Below, piece after piece: positions 1-8,048 of a DNA stretch of 64,000 nucleotides. The position numbers and the translations under genes are program-made. This DNA comes from Leisingera aquaemixtae. Its GTDB lineage: Bacteria > Pseudomonadota > Alphaproteobacteria > Rhodobacterales > Rhodobacteraceae. Location: assembly GCF_001458395.1 (NCBI RefSeq), contig NZ_CYSR01000026.1:1-64000 (forward strand). Reading direction: 5' to 3'. Below the pieces are notes generated by a model, which did no database searches, was not told the origin of the DNA, and saw only the letters and a list, made by a program, of their open reading frames with translations. Numbering within the stretch: position 1 is the first letter of the stretch; the number at the start of each line of letters is the position of its first letter.

Positions 1-199
1 AGTGTTACGAAAACCAAACAAGCAAACCATCCCAAAAAAACACGGACAACGTTGATTGTAACCGACGCAGGCTGTTGTGCCTGCCGCCACCAGGCGGTGA
101 CACAGCAACCGGGCGGCAATGCGCATTTGCTGAAGCAAACACGCTGCCTGCCGCTCAACAGCCTTGCTCCGCAAGGACGTCGGAATTGGATTTTTCTTG
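1..199 (+). other. 23S-5S rRNA intergenic spacer (partial)
   Basis: This stretch lies directly upstream of the 5S rRNA and has no credible coding frame. Its position suggests the 23S-5S spacer of an rRNA operon, with the 23S gene lying to the left of the window. This is inferred from position only; I did not recognise the 23S 3' end. Confidence 0.55.
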
Positions 200-316
200 G
201 TTTGGTGGCCACAGCACAAGTGAAACACCCGGTCCCATCCCGAACCCGGAAGTTAAGCACTGTCGCGCCGATGGTACTTGGGCTCAAGCCCTGGGAGAGT
301 AGGTCACCGCCAAACC
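200..316 (+). rRNA. rrf: 5S ribosomal RNA
   Basis: The sequence has the conserved 5S core, including CCCGAACCCGGAAGTTAAGC and the downstream GGGAGAGTAGGTC. The two ends (GGTTTGG at 199-205 and CCAAACC at 310-316) pair to form helix I. The length of about 117 nt is normal. It is followed about 43 nt downstream by the initiator tRNA, the usual end of rRNA operons in Rhodobacteraceae. The exact ends are uncertain by a few bases. Confidence 0.95.
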
Positions 317-359
317 TAGTAAAATCCAAAACCTCTCTAATCGATGACAAAACACCTGT

Positions 360-662
<303 letters not shown>

Positions 663-713
663 AAGCTGAGCTGGTGAGATTTATTCGCCGTGAGGGTCAC
701 AAGAAGGGTATTG

Positions 714-1148
714 ATGACACAGGGATCGAAGCTGCCGTGGATCTGCGACGTGCGCTGCGAGACCTGCCACAGCCGGAAGGAACAAAAGGAAGCAGCAGCT
801 CAGGGCTGGGCGCTGATCGGAGCTGACCCGGACAGGGACCCGAACTATCGTCTGTACCGGCATCGGGAATGCGGGCACACCCAAAGGGTGGCCCGGGTCA
901 ATATGCAGACCGGAAGGTTTGGCTGCGGCAAATGCGGTGACGACTGGCCCGCCGCGCCAAGCCATCTCTACGCCATGCAGTTCAAGCTTCCGAACGGGGC
1001 ACAGCTGGTAAAATTGGGCTTTTCCCGGAACCCGGACTCCCGCCTGCGCCACCAGCTTATGAAGGACCACAGCGTGGACGCGCAGATCCTGAAGACCGTC
1101 CGGATGGCGAGCGGGCAGCTGAACGCTTCCCCGCGGCCGCGCGCTTGA
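714..1148 (+). pseudogene. T5orf172/GIY-YIG-like protein, 3'-truncated by the IS66 remnant
   Basis: The start is ATG 714, preceded by AGAAGGG at 702-708, a good ribosome binding site. The N-terminal part holds a Cys-rich segment (CDVRCETC, then CGKCG) that looks like a zinc ribbon. It is followed by LVKLGFSRNPDSRLRHQL, typical of T5orf172/Mug113 proteins, a branch related to GIY-YIG nucleases. Homology ends near 1115. The last residues (LNASPRPRA) look like read-through into other DNA, and the usual C-terminal third with the INVGSEIY-like end is missing. Such genes are common accessory genes in Rhodobacteraceae. A role in DNA cleavage or defence is possible but unproven, and this copy is probably inactive. 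Confidence 0.6.
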
Positions 1149-1180
1149 TCAGTTCGAGCTGCCGCCGCAGGCGGGTCAAC

Positions 1181-1765
1181 TCCGCCCCATGGGCGCTCGT
1201 CGCGGACATAGGTCCAGACGCGCGCCGTGGCGCACTTGCCTTTGGACTGCATCCTGATCGGGGTGTCGTCTGCAAGGATTGCCTGGCCAGCGCGCACATG
1301 ACGGCCGATGGCATCAGCCAGGGGTTCCAGCAGCGCCGCAGAGCGGCCAACCCAATCCGCCAAGGTGGAACGGTCCAGATCGATACCTTCACGTCCGTAG
1401 ATTTGCGATTGGCGGTACAGAGGGCAGTGGTTCGCATATTTGCTGACCAGCACATGCGCCAGCAACCCAGGACCGGGACGGCCGCGCTCAATCGGACGTG
1501 ATGGCAGTGCCGATTGAATGATCCTGTCGCAATCCCAGTAAGCCATGCGCGGGCGGACAATCCGGTTCACAACAAACCAGCCCGGCACATACTCCAACTC
1601 TTCCGTCACATCCTCGGCAATGGTCCGAAGCTGGCCGCCGCATGTGCAGGCGTTTCCGGGCGTCAGAACCTGATCAATCCGGGGCAGATCGGGCGGCAGA
1701 GGTTTGCGTTTTGGTTTGACCTTCTGCCCCTCGGCATCACCGTCAGGAGCATCTGCGCTGGCCAT
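1181..1765 (-). pseudogene. tnpC: IS66 TnpC transposase fragment
   Basis: This is the central part of an IS66 transposase. It has the zinc-finger-like segment CTCGG, then the segment LLAHVLVSKYANHCPLYRQS, then the DDE-region motif AILADDTPIRM followed by WTYVRDERPWG. After PWG the similarity stops and the frame runs into unrelated sequence. Compared with a full TnpC (about 500 aa), roughly 100 N-terminal residues and the whole C-terminal half are missing. The fragment cannot transpose by itself. Confidence 0.85.
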
Positions 1766-1943
1766 CCCACCAGATGACCTTCAGCAGGTCGCCCCGGCTG
1801 CCCCGGAATACAAACAGATGCCCGCTGAACGGATCTTCCGCCAAAACCTTCTCGGCCAGAGCTGACAGGCCGCCGAACCCCTTACGCATTTCCGTGACCC
1901 CGGCTGCCAGCCAGACCTTTGTACTTGCCGGAACTGGGATCAC
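1743..1943 (-). pseudogene. tnpB: IS66 TnpB (orfB), C-terminally truncated
   Basis: The frame begins [15 protein letters not shown] and contains MRKGFGGL and [19 protein letters not shown], the conserved start of IS66 TnpB. Normal TnpB is about 115 aa. Here the match stops at WWDGQ, and the frame ends after 66 residues at the junction with tnpC sequence. It is one side of the internal deletion in this IS copy. It starts within 4 nt of the end of tnpA, the normal arrangement. Confidence 0.88.
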
Positions 1944-2296
1944 GCCGAAAGCTTCCGGATCAGTGCGGCAAGCGCATCGGTATCAAAGCCGCCCTGAACC
2001 TTCAGGCGGGGGCCGTTGGCAAGCTCCACCTCTATCTGTGACCCGGCATCCGGCGGGGCTGAAGCAGGTTCCGCATCCAGAACTTCAACTGGCAGGAACG
2101 GCACAACTTCCCGTTCCTCATAAGCCGCCGCTGCTAACCGGGGTTCCTTCAGCCAATTGAAGACCTGATTGGCATTTACATCATAGCGCCGGGCAACCTG
2201 GGACACTGATACACCCGGTACCCGCGTCTGTGCGCAGATCATCCGTTTCTCGTCTTCAGACCAATTCCGCCGCCTGCGCCGCTTCGCCATATTCAA
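1940..2296 (-). CDS. tnpA: IS66 TnpA (orfA), helix-turn-helix accessory protein
   Basis: The 118-aa protein has a basic start ([17 protein letters not shown]) and a helix-turn-helix region ([23 protein letters not shown]) typical of IS66 TnpA and IS3-like OrfA proteins. The length is normal and the frame is intact. It is the only complete gene of this IS copy. Since TnpC is broken, it is unlikely to support transposition unless another IS66 copy supplies the rest. Confidence 0.88.
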   Translation of the reverse strand: MNMAKRRRRRNWSEDEKRMICAQTRVPGVSVSQVARRYDVNANQVFNWLKEPRLAAAAYEEREVVPFLPVEVLDAEPASAPPDAGSQIEVELANGPRLKVQGGFDTDALAALIRKLSA

Positions 2297-2437
2297 CCCC
2301 GATAGTTTCCACTTGTTCGCTAATGGACATTATCCATCACTAACGACCGCCGTCAGTGCGGGCAGACCGGACGGTTGCAGCCCGAACGAAGCCCGGACAA
2401 AACAGAACCGGAGCGCCGAGGCGGCAGAACCGGGGCG

Positions 2438-3070
2438 TCAGGAATTCTGGTCCGGATGCGCGGTTGCAAACGCGGGATGGTCCGCGCAGGCGGCCTCCAC
2501 TGAGCAGATCCGCGGCAGGTCCGAGAAATCCGCCTCCCAGCGGCGGGCGTTATACAATTGAGGCATCAGGCAGATGTCCGCCAGCCCCGGCGCGCTGCCG
2601 GTGCAAAAGGGGGTCTGCTCGAATCCGGCCAGCAGAACCTCAAACGCTTGCAGGCCGGGGCGGATGAAATGCTGCATCCAAGCCTTGGGCATATCCGGCG
2701 CGCCGCCGCTGAGGGCGGTTGCGTGTTTGGCCACCTGCAAGTTGCAGACCGGGTGCACATCCACCGCCACAGAGTGTGCCAGCGCCCGTGCCAGAGCGCG
2801 CTGGCCCGGGTCCTGCGGCAGCAGGCCAAGCGCCCGTGTTTCGTCCAGATAGTCGAGGATCGCCAGCGACTGGGTAAGCCGCAGGCCGTCGATCTCCAGC
2901 ACCGGGACAAATCCCTGCGGGTTGCGGGCCAGGTGGTCCGGGCTTCTGTGTTCGCCCTTGACCAGATCGACCGGGACAGTGGTGTAGCCGATCTCCGCCA
3001 AATTCAACGCGATGCGCAGCCGGTAGCTGGCTGACGAGCGCCAATAATCATAAAGAACCGTGCGGGTCAT
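2438..3070 (-). CDS. maiA: Maleylacetoacetate isomerase (zeta-class GST)
   Basis: This glutathione-dependent enzyme isomerises maleylacetoacetate to fumarylacetoacetate, between HmgA and FahA, in the cytoplasm. The 210-aa protein starts MTRTVLYDYWRSSASYR; the Ser-rich SSxSxR segment (residues 12-17) is the zeta-class glutathione-activating motif. It then shows NPQGFVPVLE and the QSLAILDYLDE motif of the GST thioredoxin fold. The all-alpha C-terminal domain carries the usual zeta segment HSVAVDVHPVCNL. ATG 3070 was chosen because the family starts at this point; an upstream in-frame ATG at 3118 would add 16 unrelated residues. It is the last gene of the hmg operon. Confidence 0.93.
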   Translation of the reverse strand: MTRTVLYDYWRSSASYRLRIALNLAEIGYTTVPVDLVKGEHRSPDHLARNPQGFVPVLEIDGLRLTQSLAILDYLDETRALGLLPQDPGQRALARALAHSVAVDVHPVCNLQVAKHATALSGGAPDMPKAWMQHFIRPGLQAFEVLLAGFEQTPFCTGSAPGLADICLMPQLYNARRWEADFSDLPRICSVEAACADHPAFATAHPDQNS

Positions 3071-3131
3071 CCGCGTCCTCCCTGTTGTGAAAAGGCAGCC
3101 CTTTGGGCTGCCTTCCACCGTTTGTGCGGGC

Positions 3132-3674
3132 TCAGCCCTTGTTCAGTTCCTTGGCGTGCAGCCAGTCGGCGTGTTTCGGTGCCTTCTTGGTCTTCGACCA
3201 CTCCTCCAGCATCTCCCACTTCACCGCGTCCAGCTTTTCAAGCAGCGCGTCTTCCGCGGGATCGGGGCAGGCGAGCTCCACCCGGTGGCCGTTCGGGTCA
3301 AAGAAGTAGATCGAGTGGAAGATGGAATGATCGGTGACGCCCAGAACCTCGACGCCATTGGCCTCCAGATGCTCCTTGAACTGGATCAGGGTGTCGCGGT
3401 CCTTGACCTTGAAGGCGATGTGCTGCACCCAGACCGGCGTGTTGCGGTCGCGGTCCATCTCCGGCTTGGTCGGCAGCTCAAAGAAGGCCAGGACGTTGCC
3501 GTTGCCAGCATCCATGAAGATATGCATGTAAGGATCGGGTTCATGCGTCGATGGAACGTGGTCCTCGGCAATGGCCAGGACAAAGTCCATGTTCAGCATC
3601 TTGTTGTACCACTCCACCGTCTCTTTGGCGTCTTTGCAGCGGTAGGCGACATGGTGAATCTGTTCGATTTTCAA
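3132..3674 (-). CDS. VOC-family (glyoxalase/dioxygenase fold) protein of the hmg operon
   Basis: The 180-aa protein has two paired beta-alpha-beta-beta-beta modules of the vicinal oxygen chelate superfamily. Candidate metal ligands are His in IHHVAY, His in VQHIAF and Glu in GHRVELA. It sits between maiA and the DUF2783 gene, so it may act on an intermediate of homogentisate or related aromatic breakdown; the substrate is not known. The only start fitting the family boundary is TTG 3674, preceded by GGGGAGG. This TTG overlaps the stop of the upstream gene (TTGA), which suggests translational coupling. A longer frame starting at 3971 lies inside the monooxygenase gene and is rejected. Confidence 0.82.
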   Translation of the reverse strand: MKIEQIHHVAYRCKDAKETVEWYNKMLNMDFVLAIAEDHVPSTHEPDPYMHIFMDAGNGNVLAFFELPTKPEMDRDRNTPVWVQHIAFKVKDRDTLIQFKEHLEANGVEVLGVTDHSIFHSIYFFDPNGHRVELACPDPAEDALLEKLDAVKWEMLEEWSKTKKAPKHADWLHAKELNKG

Positions 3675-3898
3675 GCGGTGTCCTCCCCGGGATTCAGCGC
3701 GGCCGCAGCCAGCGCTTGTTTCAGGATTGCGCGTTTTCCAATGTGGTTGGCGAGCAGCAGCACCAGGCGGGCGTTCAGGGCATCGCTTTCGGACCTGCTG
3801 AGGCCCTCGTGCGCTGCCAGCAGATCTGCATAGAAATCGTCGGCGCGCTCGGTGTTGGCGGTCAGGATCAGCTGATCGGTTTGTGTCATGGTGATCAT
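3671..3898 (-). CDS. DUF2783 small protein, candidate coupling partner of the flavin monooxygenase
   Basis: This 75-aa protein with ADDFYADLLAAHEGLSRSES and ALNARLVLLLANHIG matches the DUF2783 family as I remember it. It has no membrane segment or cofactor motif. Its ATG overlaps the stop of the FAD monooxygenase (ATGA at 3898-3895), and its own stop overlaps the TTG of the VOC gene, so the three are translated as a chain. By analogy with the small coupling protein of the two-component 3-hydroxyphenylacetate 6-hydroxylase (MhaAB of Pseudomonas putida), it may be a partner of the monooxygenase. That is inference. Confidence 0.75.
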   Translation of the reverse strand: MITMTQTDQLILTANTERADDFYADLLAAHEGLSRSESDALNARLVLLLANHIGKRAILKQALAAAALNPGEDTA

Positions 3899-5505
3899 TC
3901 CTTGCCGATGGCCCGGCGGATTGCGTGCCGGAACTGGTTTTCATCAAAGGCAGGCCGGCGGGCGGCCACATGCTGGTCCGGGCGGATCAGGTAGACGCCG
4001 CTTTCATGCTTGCCCAGGTAGCGCTGCTGCAGCGCCAGCGTCTTGTCATCCTTGATCGACAACGCCAGGCGGGTGACCTCGATGCCTTCCTCCACGATCA
4101 CGTCCGGCGCGTCGGCGTCTATGGTCAGCAGCACGAACTTGTCGCCCAGCTTATCCAGCAGGAACCCGTCGCCAAGCGGTGCGTCGGGGCAGGGGGAGCC
4201 GGGGCGGGTGCGGTCCGGCCCGTCCAGCGCATCCGCCGAGTTCAGCGGCGAGCCGTCATAGGTGCAAGGCACCGACAGGCGGCCGGAGTTCACCAGGGGG
4301 CGTGCGAATTCATACTGTTCCGACAGGTCCAGGACTGCGTCGCGCAGCACCCGGCTTATCTCAGATTTCGGAGTGATGAAATCGGTTGAGCGCGAGGAGT
4401 TGAGAATGTTCTCATCCGCGCCGTGAATGCGCTCGGCGTCATAGGTGTCCAGCAGGCCCTCCGGCGCCTTGCCGTCCATCACCAGCTTCAGCTTCCAGCA
4501 CAGGTTGTCGGTGTCCTGCAGGCCGGAGTTGGCGCCGCGGGCGCCGAAGGGGGAGACCTGGTGCGCAGCATCGCCGGCAAAGATCACCCGGCCGTGGCGG
4601 AATTTCTCCATCCGGCGGCATTGGAAGGTATAGATCGAGACCCACTCCAGCTCGAATTTCACATCCTCGCCAAGCATCGCCTTGAGGCGCGGGATCACGT
4701 TATCCGGACGCTTCTCGCGCTCCTTGTCGATGTCCCAGCCCAGTTGCAGGTCGATGCGCCAGACCCCGTCAGGCTGCTTGTGGAGCAGCGCCGACTGGCC
4801 CTTGTTGAAGGGCGGATCGAACCAGAACCAGCGTTCGGACGGGAAATCCGCTTCCATGATCACATCGGCAATCAGGAAGTTGTCCTCGAACACCCGGCCG
4901 ACGAAATCCAGGCCCAGCATCTGCCGGGTGGGCGAGCCCGCGCCATCGCAGGCAATCAGCCATTCGGCCTCCAGCGTATAGGAGCCTTCGGGCGTGTCGA
5001 TTTCCAGCACCGCGTGGGTGGGGTGGGAGCCGATGGCAGAGACCTTGTTGCGGCCCCGGATTTCGATCGGCGCGCCCTGCTCTTGCAGCTCGCGCACCCG
5101 GTTCACCAGGTATTCCTCGAAGTAATACTGCTGCAGATTGATAAAGGCGGGGCGTTTGTGGCCCTCTTCCGGCAGCAGGTTGAACTCATAGACCTGGCGG
5201 TCGTCGAAGAACACCTTGCCGGTGTTCCACTGCACGCCCTTGTCGACCATCGGCTGGCCGCAGCCCAGCCGGTCAAGGATCTCCAAGGGCCGCTTGGCAA
5301 AGCAGATCGCGCGGGAGCCGAAGCTCACCTTGTCGTTGTCGTCCAGCACTACAACTTCGGTGCCCTGCTGCGCCAGGTCGATGGCGGCAGCCAAGCCAAC
5401 CGGGCCCGCCCCGATGACCACCACCTTGCGGCGCACGGGCGAAGAGGCGTCTTCATCCGCATGGCGCTTGTAGGGGTACAAAGGGACTTCAAAGATCTTC
5501 TTCAT
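3895..5505 (-). CDS. Class A FAD-dependent aromatic monooxygenase
   Basis: The 536-aa protein has the Rossmann FAD motif VVVIGAGPVGLAAAIDLAQQG (about residues 29-49), a DxxxD-like segment, and the second FAD motif GRVIFAGDAAHQVSPFGARG. These are the marks of group A flavoprotein hydroxylases such as MhpA and PobA. Such enzymes use NAD(P)H and O2 to hydroxylate phenolic rings. Its place between fahA/hmgA and maiA suggests that it makes homogentisate or a close relative, for example from 3-hydroxyphenylacetate; this is inference. ATG 5505 (MKKIFEVPLYP) was chosen over ATG 5541. The C-terminal thioredoxin-like domain seen in larger hydroxylases appears present (FVLLTIDADAP). Confidence 0.88.
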   Translation of the reverse strand: MKKIFEVPLYPYKRHADEDASSPVRRKVVVIGAGPVGLAAAIDLAQQGTEVVVLDDNDKVSFGSRAICFAKRPLEILDRLGCGQPMVDKGVQWNTGKVFFDDRQVYEFNLLPEEGHKRPAFINLQQYYFEEYLVNRVRELQEQGAPIEIRGRNKVSAIGSHPTHAVLEIDTPEGSYTLEAEWLIACDGAGSPTRQMLGLDFVGRVFEDNFLIADVIMEADFPSERWFWFDPPFNKGQSALLHKQPDGVWRIDLQLGWDIDKEREKRPDNVIPRLKAMLGEDVKFELEWVSIYTFQCRRMEKFRHGRVIFAGDAAHQVSPFGARGANSGLQDTDNLCWKLKLVMDGKAPEGLLDTYDAERIHGADENILNSSRSTDFITPKSEISRVLRDAVLDLSEQYEFARPLVNSGRLSVPCTYDGSPLNSADALDGPDRTRPGSPCPDAPLGDGFLLDKLGDKFVLLTIDADAPDVIVEEGIEVTRLALSIKDDKTLALQQRYLGKHESGVYLIRPDQHVAARRPAFDENQFRHAIRRAIGKE

Positions 5506-5654
5506 CTGGTCTCCTCCCAAATTCCGGGTGCCGTCAGGCACAGCTCTACCCTTTCCCGGCAGGAGCCGGCCGGGAGCATGGTCTAGCGTCTCACAGGTTC
5601 TGCCGGGGCGACACGATCTGGATCAAACCGCCCCGGGTGCTAAATTGCCGGGAC

Positions 5655-6605
5655 TCAGCCCTGCAGGGCCTCCCACATCTCCAGATCGCGCTGAGCGGTC
5701 CAGATCCGCGGGGTGTCGATGCCGCGGGCCTCGTCAAAGGCGCGGGCGACGTTGAAGGGCAGGCAGTGCTCATAGATCGCATAGTCTGCAAACTTCGGAT
5801 CGCACTCGGCGCGAACCGCGTCCCAGGCCTCCTTCAGGGTGCCGTTGCGCGCCGCCACCTTGGCCGCCGGGCGGTAGGTGCTTTCGACGAAATCGCGGGT
5901 GTTTTCGATCGCGGCGTTGACCATCTCCTTGCCGACCAGCGCGTCGCCGCGGCCCGGGGCAATGGCATCAACGTCAAAGGCCTTGATGTTGTCGAGCGTG
6001 CTGCCCCAGTCGCCGAAATGGCCATCGCCGCAATAGCAGGCCGAGTGGTATTCGACGATGTCACCGGTGAACATCACGTTCTGATCCGGCACATGGATCA
6101 CGATGTCGCCCGCGGTGTGGGCGCGGCCCAGGTGCATCAGGTCAACCCGGCGGTTGCCGAGGTAGACAGTCATGTCATCCGAGAAGGTGGTGGTCGGGTA
6201 TGTCAGCCCGGGAATGCTCTCATGGCCTTCGAACAGCCGCGGGAAGCGCTGGAACTCGCTGTCCCAGTCCTCCTGCCCCCGCTCCACCACCATGGCGCGG
6301 GCGGCGTCGCCCATGATAACCTGCTGCGCGCCAAAGGCAGAGGCGCCCAGCACGCGCACCGCGTGGTAATGGGTCAGAACCACATGGGTGATCGGCTTGT
6401 CGGTCACGGAGCGGACGCATTCGATCACCTTGTTGGCCAGCCGCGGGGTCGCTTGCGCCTCGACAATCATCACGCTGTCATCGCCGATGATCACGCCGGA
6501 GTTGGGATCGCCCTCTGCGGTGAAAGCATAAAGGCCCTCGCCCACCTCGGTGAAGGAGATTTTCTTTTCGCTCATGTCCCCTTGGGACGCGAATGCCTTG
6601 GCCAT
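5655..6605 (-). CDS. MBL-fold metallo-hydrolase with altered metal motif
   Basis: The 316-aa protein has the metallo-beta-lactamase fold. VVLTHYHAVRVLGA sits where HxHxDH is expected; HLGRAHTAGDIVI supplies the next His, and MFTGDIVE the bridging Asp. The first motif reads HYHAVR, so the Asp and His of the second metal site are replaced by Val and Arg. The fold is kept, but the metal content and chemistry must differ from classic members. ATG 6605 is used; ATG 6575 (MSEKKISF) is an alternative. It lies between fahA and the monooxygenase in the hmg operon, so a hydrolytic role on a pathway side product is plausible but unproven. Confidence 0.82.
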   Translation of the reverse strand: MAKAFASQGDMSEKKISFTEVGEGLYAFTAEGDPNSGVIIGDDSVMIVEAQATPRLANKVIECVRSVTDKPITHVVLTHYHAVRVLGASAFGAQQVIMGDAARAMVVERGQEDWDSEFQRFPRLFEGHESIPGLTYPTTTFSDDMTVYLGNRRVDLMHLGRAHTAGDIVIHVPDQNVMFTGDIVEYHSACYCGDGHFGDWGSTLDNIKAFDVDAIAPGRGDALVGKEMVNAAIENTRDFVESTYRPAAKVAARNGTLKEAWDAVRAECDPKFADYAIYEHCLPFNVARAFDEARGIDTPRIWTAQRDLEMWEALQG

Positions 6606-6643
6606 GTGTCAGTCCTTTCAGCGGTGCGCCAGAGGCAAGTGCG

Positions 6644-6679
6644 GGAGCCTCCGGCGGAGATATTTGGGGCAAGAGGAAA
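6644..6679. repeat. Dispersed roseobacter intergenic repeat, copy 1
   Basis: The segment beginning GGAGCCTCCGGCGGAGATAT and ending TTGGGGCAAGAGGAAA resembles a short intergenic sequence that I recall many times from roseobacter genomes (GGAGCCTCCGGCGGGAGTAT followed by TTTTGGAAAGATGAA). It lies between fahA and the MBL gene. The identity is from memory, and its function is unknown. Confidence 0.5.
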
Positions 6680-6687
6680 GGCGGTGC

Positions 6688-7944
6688 TTACCTCTTGAAC
6701 GGATCGTCCAGCGCGGGCAGAACCTTGCCCGTGCAGTCACCGAACCCGATGGTGTAGCCATCGCCTTTGGCCGCGCCTTTCAGGGTCAGCGTATCGCCGT
6801 CAGCGATGAAGGAGCGCTCCTCGCCGGTTTCCAGTGTCAGCGGCTCCTTGCCACCCCAGCTGAGTTCCAAGAGCGAGCCGCGGCTTTCCTTGGTGGGGCC
6901 AGAGATGGTGCCGGAGCCCAGCAGGTCGCCTGCATTCATCGGGCAGCCCGAGGTGGTGTGGTGCGCCAGCTGCTGCGCGGCGGAGTAATACATCTCCTTG
7001 TAGTTGGTCCGCGCGATGGTTGTGGCCTCTTTTCCTTCCGGCGCCAGGGTCACTTCGAGGTCGATGTCATAGAGCATCGGACCGCAGTCCTTCAGGTGGT
7101 CCAGAAGCTCCACTTCGCGCTCCGGCGTGTCGCAGCGGAACGGCTCCAGCGCCGGCTTGGTCACGATCCAGGGGGAGATCGTGTTGGCAGTGGCCTTGGC
7201 CTGGAACGGGCCAAGCGGCTGGTATTCCCAAGCCTGGATGTCACGCGCCGACCAGTCGTTTAGCAGCACGTAGCCAAAGATGTGGTCATCGGCTTCCTGA
7301 ACAGTGATGGGTCCATCGGAGGGTGTGCCGACGATGGCGCCCATCTCCAGCTCGATATCAAAGCGCGCGCAGGGTGCCCACCGCGGCTTGTCGTCATTCG
7401 GGCCTTTCAGTTGGCCCCAGGGGCGGCGCACGTCGGTGCCGGAGACCACCACCGACGAGGCGCGGCCGTTATAACCGATCGGGATGTGCAGCCAGTTCGG
7501 CGGCAGCGCGTTTTCCGGGCCGCGGAACATGGTGCCAACGTTGAAGGCGTGGTTCTTGCCAGCATAGAAATCGGTGTATTCGCTGACCGCAAAAGGCATG
7601 TGCAGCTCTGCATCCGCGGCCGGAACCAGCAGCGGCTCCACCTTGTCCTGCTCCGCCGCCCCTTCGGACAGCAGCGCGGTCAGGCGGTCGCGCAGTGCGG
7701 CCCAGACCGCCGGGCCTTCTTCCATCAGATCGTTCCAATAGGGCACGTCGAACAGCGGCGCATCGCCGAGCTGGACCAGACCGGCCTCCTCGGCGGCCTG
7801 CATGTCCAGGATCATATCGCCGATCGCGACACCGCAGCGCGGGTCATCACCGTCGACGGAGAATACGCCATAAGGCAGGTTGTTCAGCGGGAACGGGTGG
7901 GCCGCATCATTGGCCGAGGCCGCCCAGGATCTCATCAAAGCCAT
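6688..7944 (-). CDS. fahA: Fumarylacetoacetase
   Basis: This enzyme hydrolyses fumarylacetoacetate to fumarate and acetoacetate, the last step of tyrosine/homogentisate breakdown. The 418-aa length is normal. The N-terminal domain has FPLNNLPYGVFS; the C-terminal FAH domain has YTDFYAGKNHAFNVG with the catalytic His region and metal-binding Asp, then LEMGAIVG and GYVLLNDWSARDIQ, and near the end GDLLGSGTISGP. ATG 7944 fits the family start (MALMRSW); an internal Met at residue 4 is a minor alternative. It lies downstream of hmgA, separated by two hairpins. Confidence 0.96.
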   Translation of the reverse strand: MALMRSWAASANDAAHPFPLNNLPYGVFSVDGDDPRCGVAIGDMILDMQAAEEAGLVQLGDAPLFDVPYWNDLMEEGPAVWAALRDRLTALLSEGAAEQDKVEPLLVPAADAELHMPFAVSEYTDFYAGKNHAFNVGTMFRGPENALPPNWLHIPIGYNGRASSVVVSGTDVRRPWGQLKGPNDDKPRWAPCARFDIELEMGAIVGTPSDGPITVQEADDHIFGYVLLNDWSARDIQAWEYQPLGPFQAKATANTISPWIVTKPALEPFRCDTPEREVELLDHLKDCGPMLYDIDLEVTLAPEGKEATTIARTNYKEMYYSAAQQLAHHTTSGCPMNAGDLLGSGTISGPTKESRGSLLELSWGGKEPLTLETGEERSFIADGDTLTLKGAAKGDGYTIGFGDCTGKVLPALDDPFKR

Positions 7945-7974
7945 ATCGTCTTCCTGTCATCAGCCGGTGCCGGC

Positions 7975-8000
7975 TTCATCTTTCCAAAAATACTCCAGGG
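7975..8000. repeat. Dispersed roseobacter intergenic repeat, copy 2 (inverted)
   Basis: On the minus strand this reads TGGAGTATTTTTGGAAAGAT followed by GAA, the second half of the repeat described at 6644-6679 in opposite orientation. It lies in the hmgA-fahA spacer next to two hairpins. The assignment comes from memory of roseobacter genomes. Confidence 0.55.
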
Positions 8001-8006
8001 GTGAAT

Positions 8007-8042
8007 GGGCCTTCCTGAGGCCCAGAGGGGGCAGCGCCCCCT
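8007..8042. terminator. Tandem hairpins between hmgA and fahA
   Basis: Two stem-loops stand side by side: GGGCCT (8007-8012) with AGGCCC (8018-8023), and AGGGGGC (8026-8032) with GCCCCCT (8036-8042). They lie directly after the hmgA stop. No strong T run follows on the minus strand, so they may act as mRNA processing, stability or partial termination signals rather than a full terminator. Confidence 0.45.
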
Positions 8043-8048
8043 CCACCT

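Larger units (their letters stand above)
1117..2340 (-). mobile_element. IS66-family insertion sequence, internally deleted remnant
   Basis: Three minus-strand frames in the IS66 order (tnpA, tnpB, tnpC) are present, but tnpB and tnpC are incomplete and fused by an internal deletion near 1745-1765. The 3' half of tnpC is also missing, ending near 1181. About 65 bp between the tnpC break and the interrupted T5orf172 gene is of unclear origin. I could not find convincing terminal inverted repeats or target duplications, so both ends are approximate. Confidence 0.7.
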
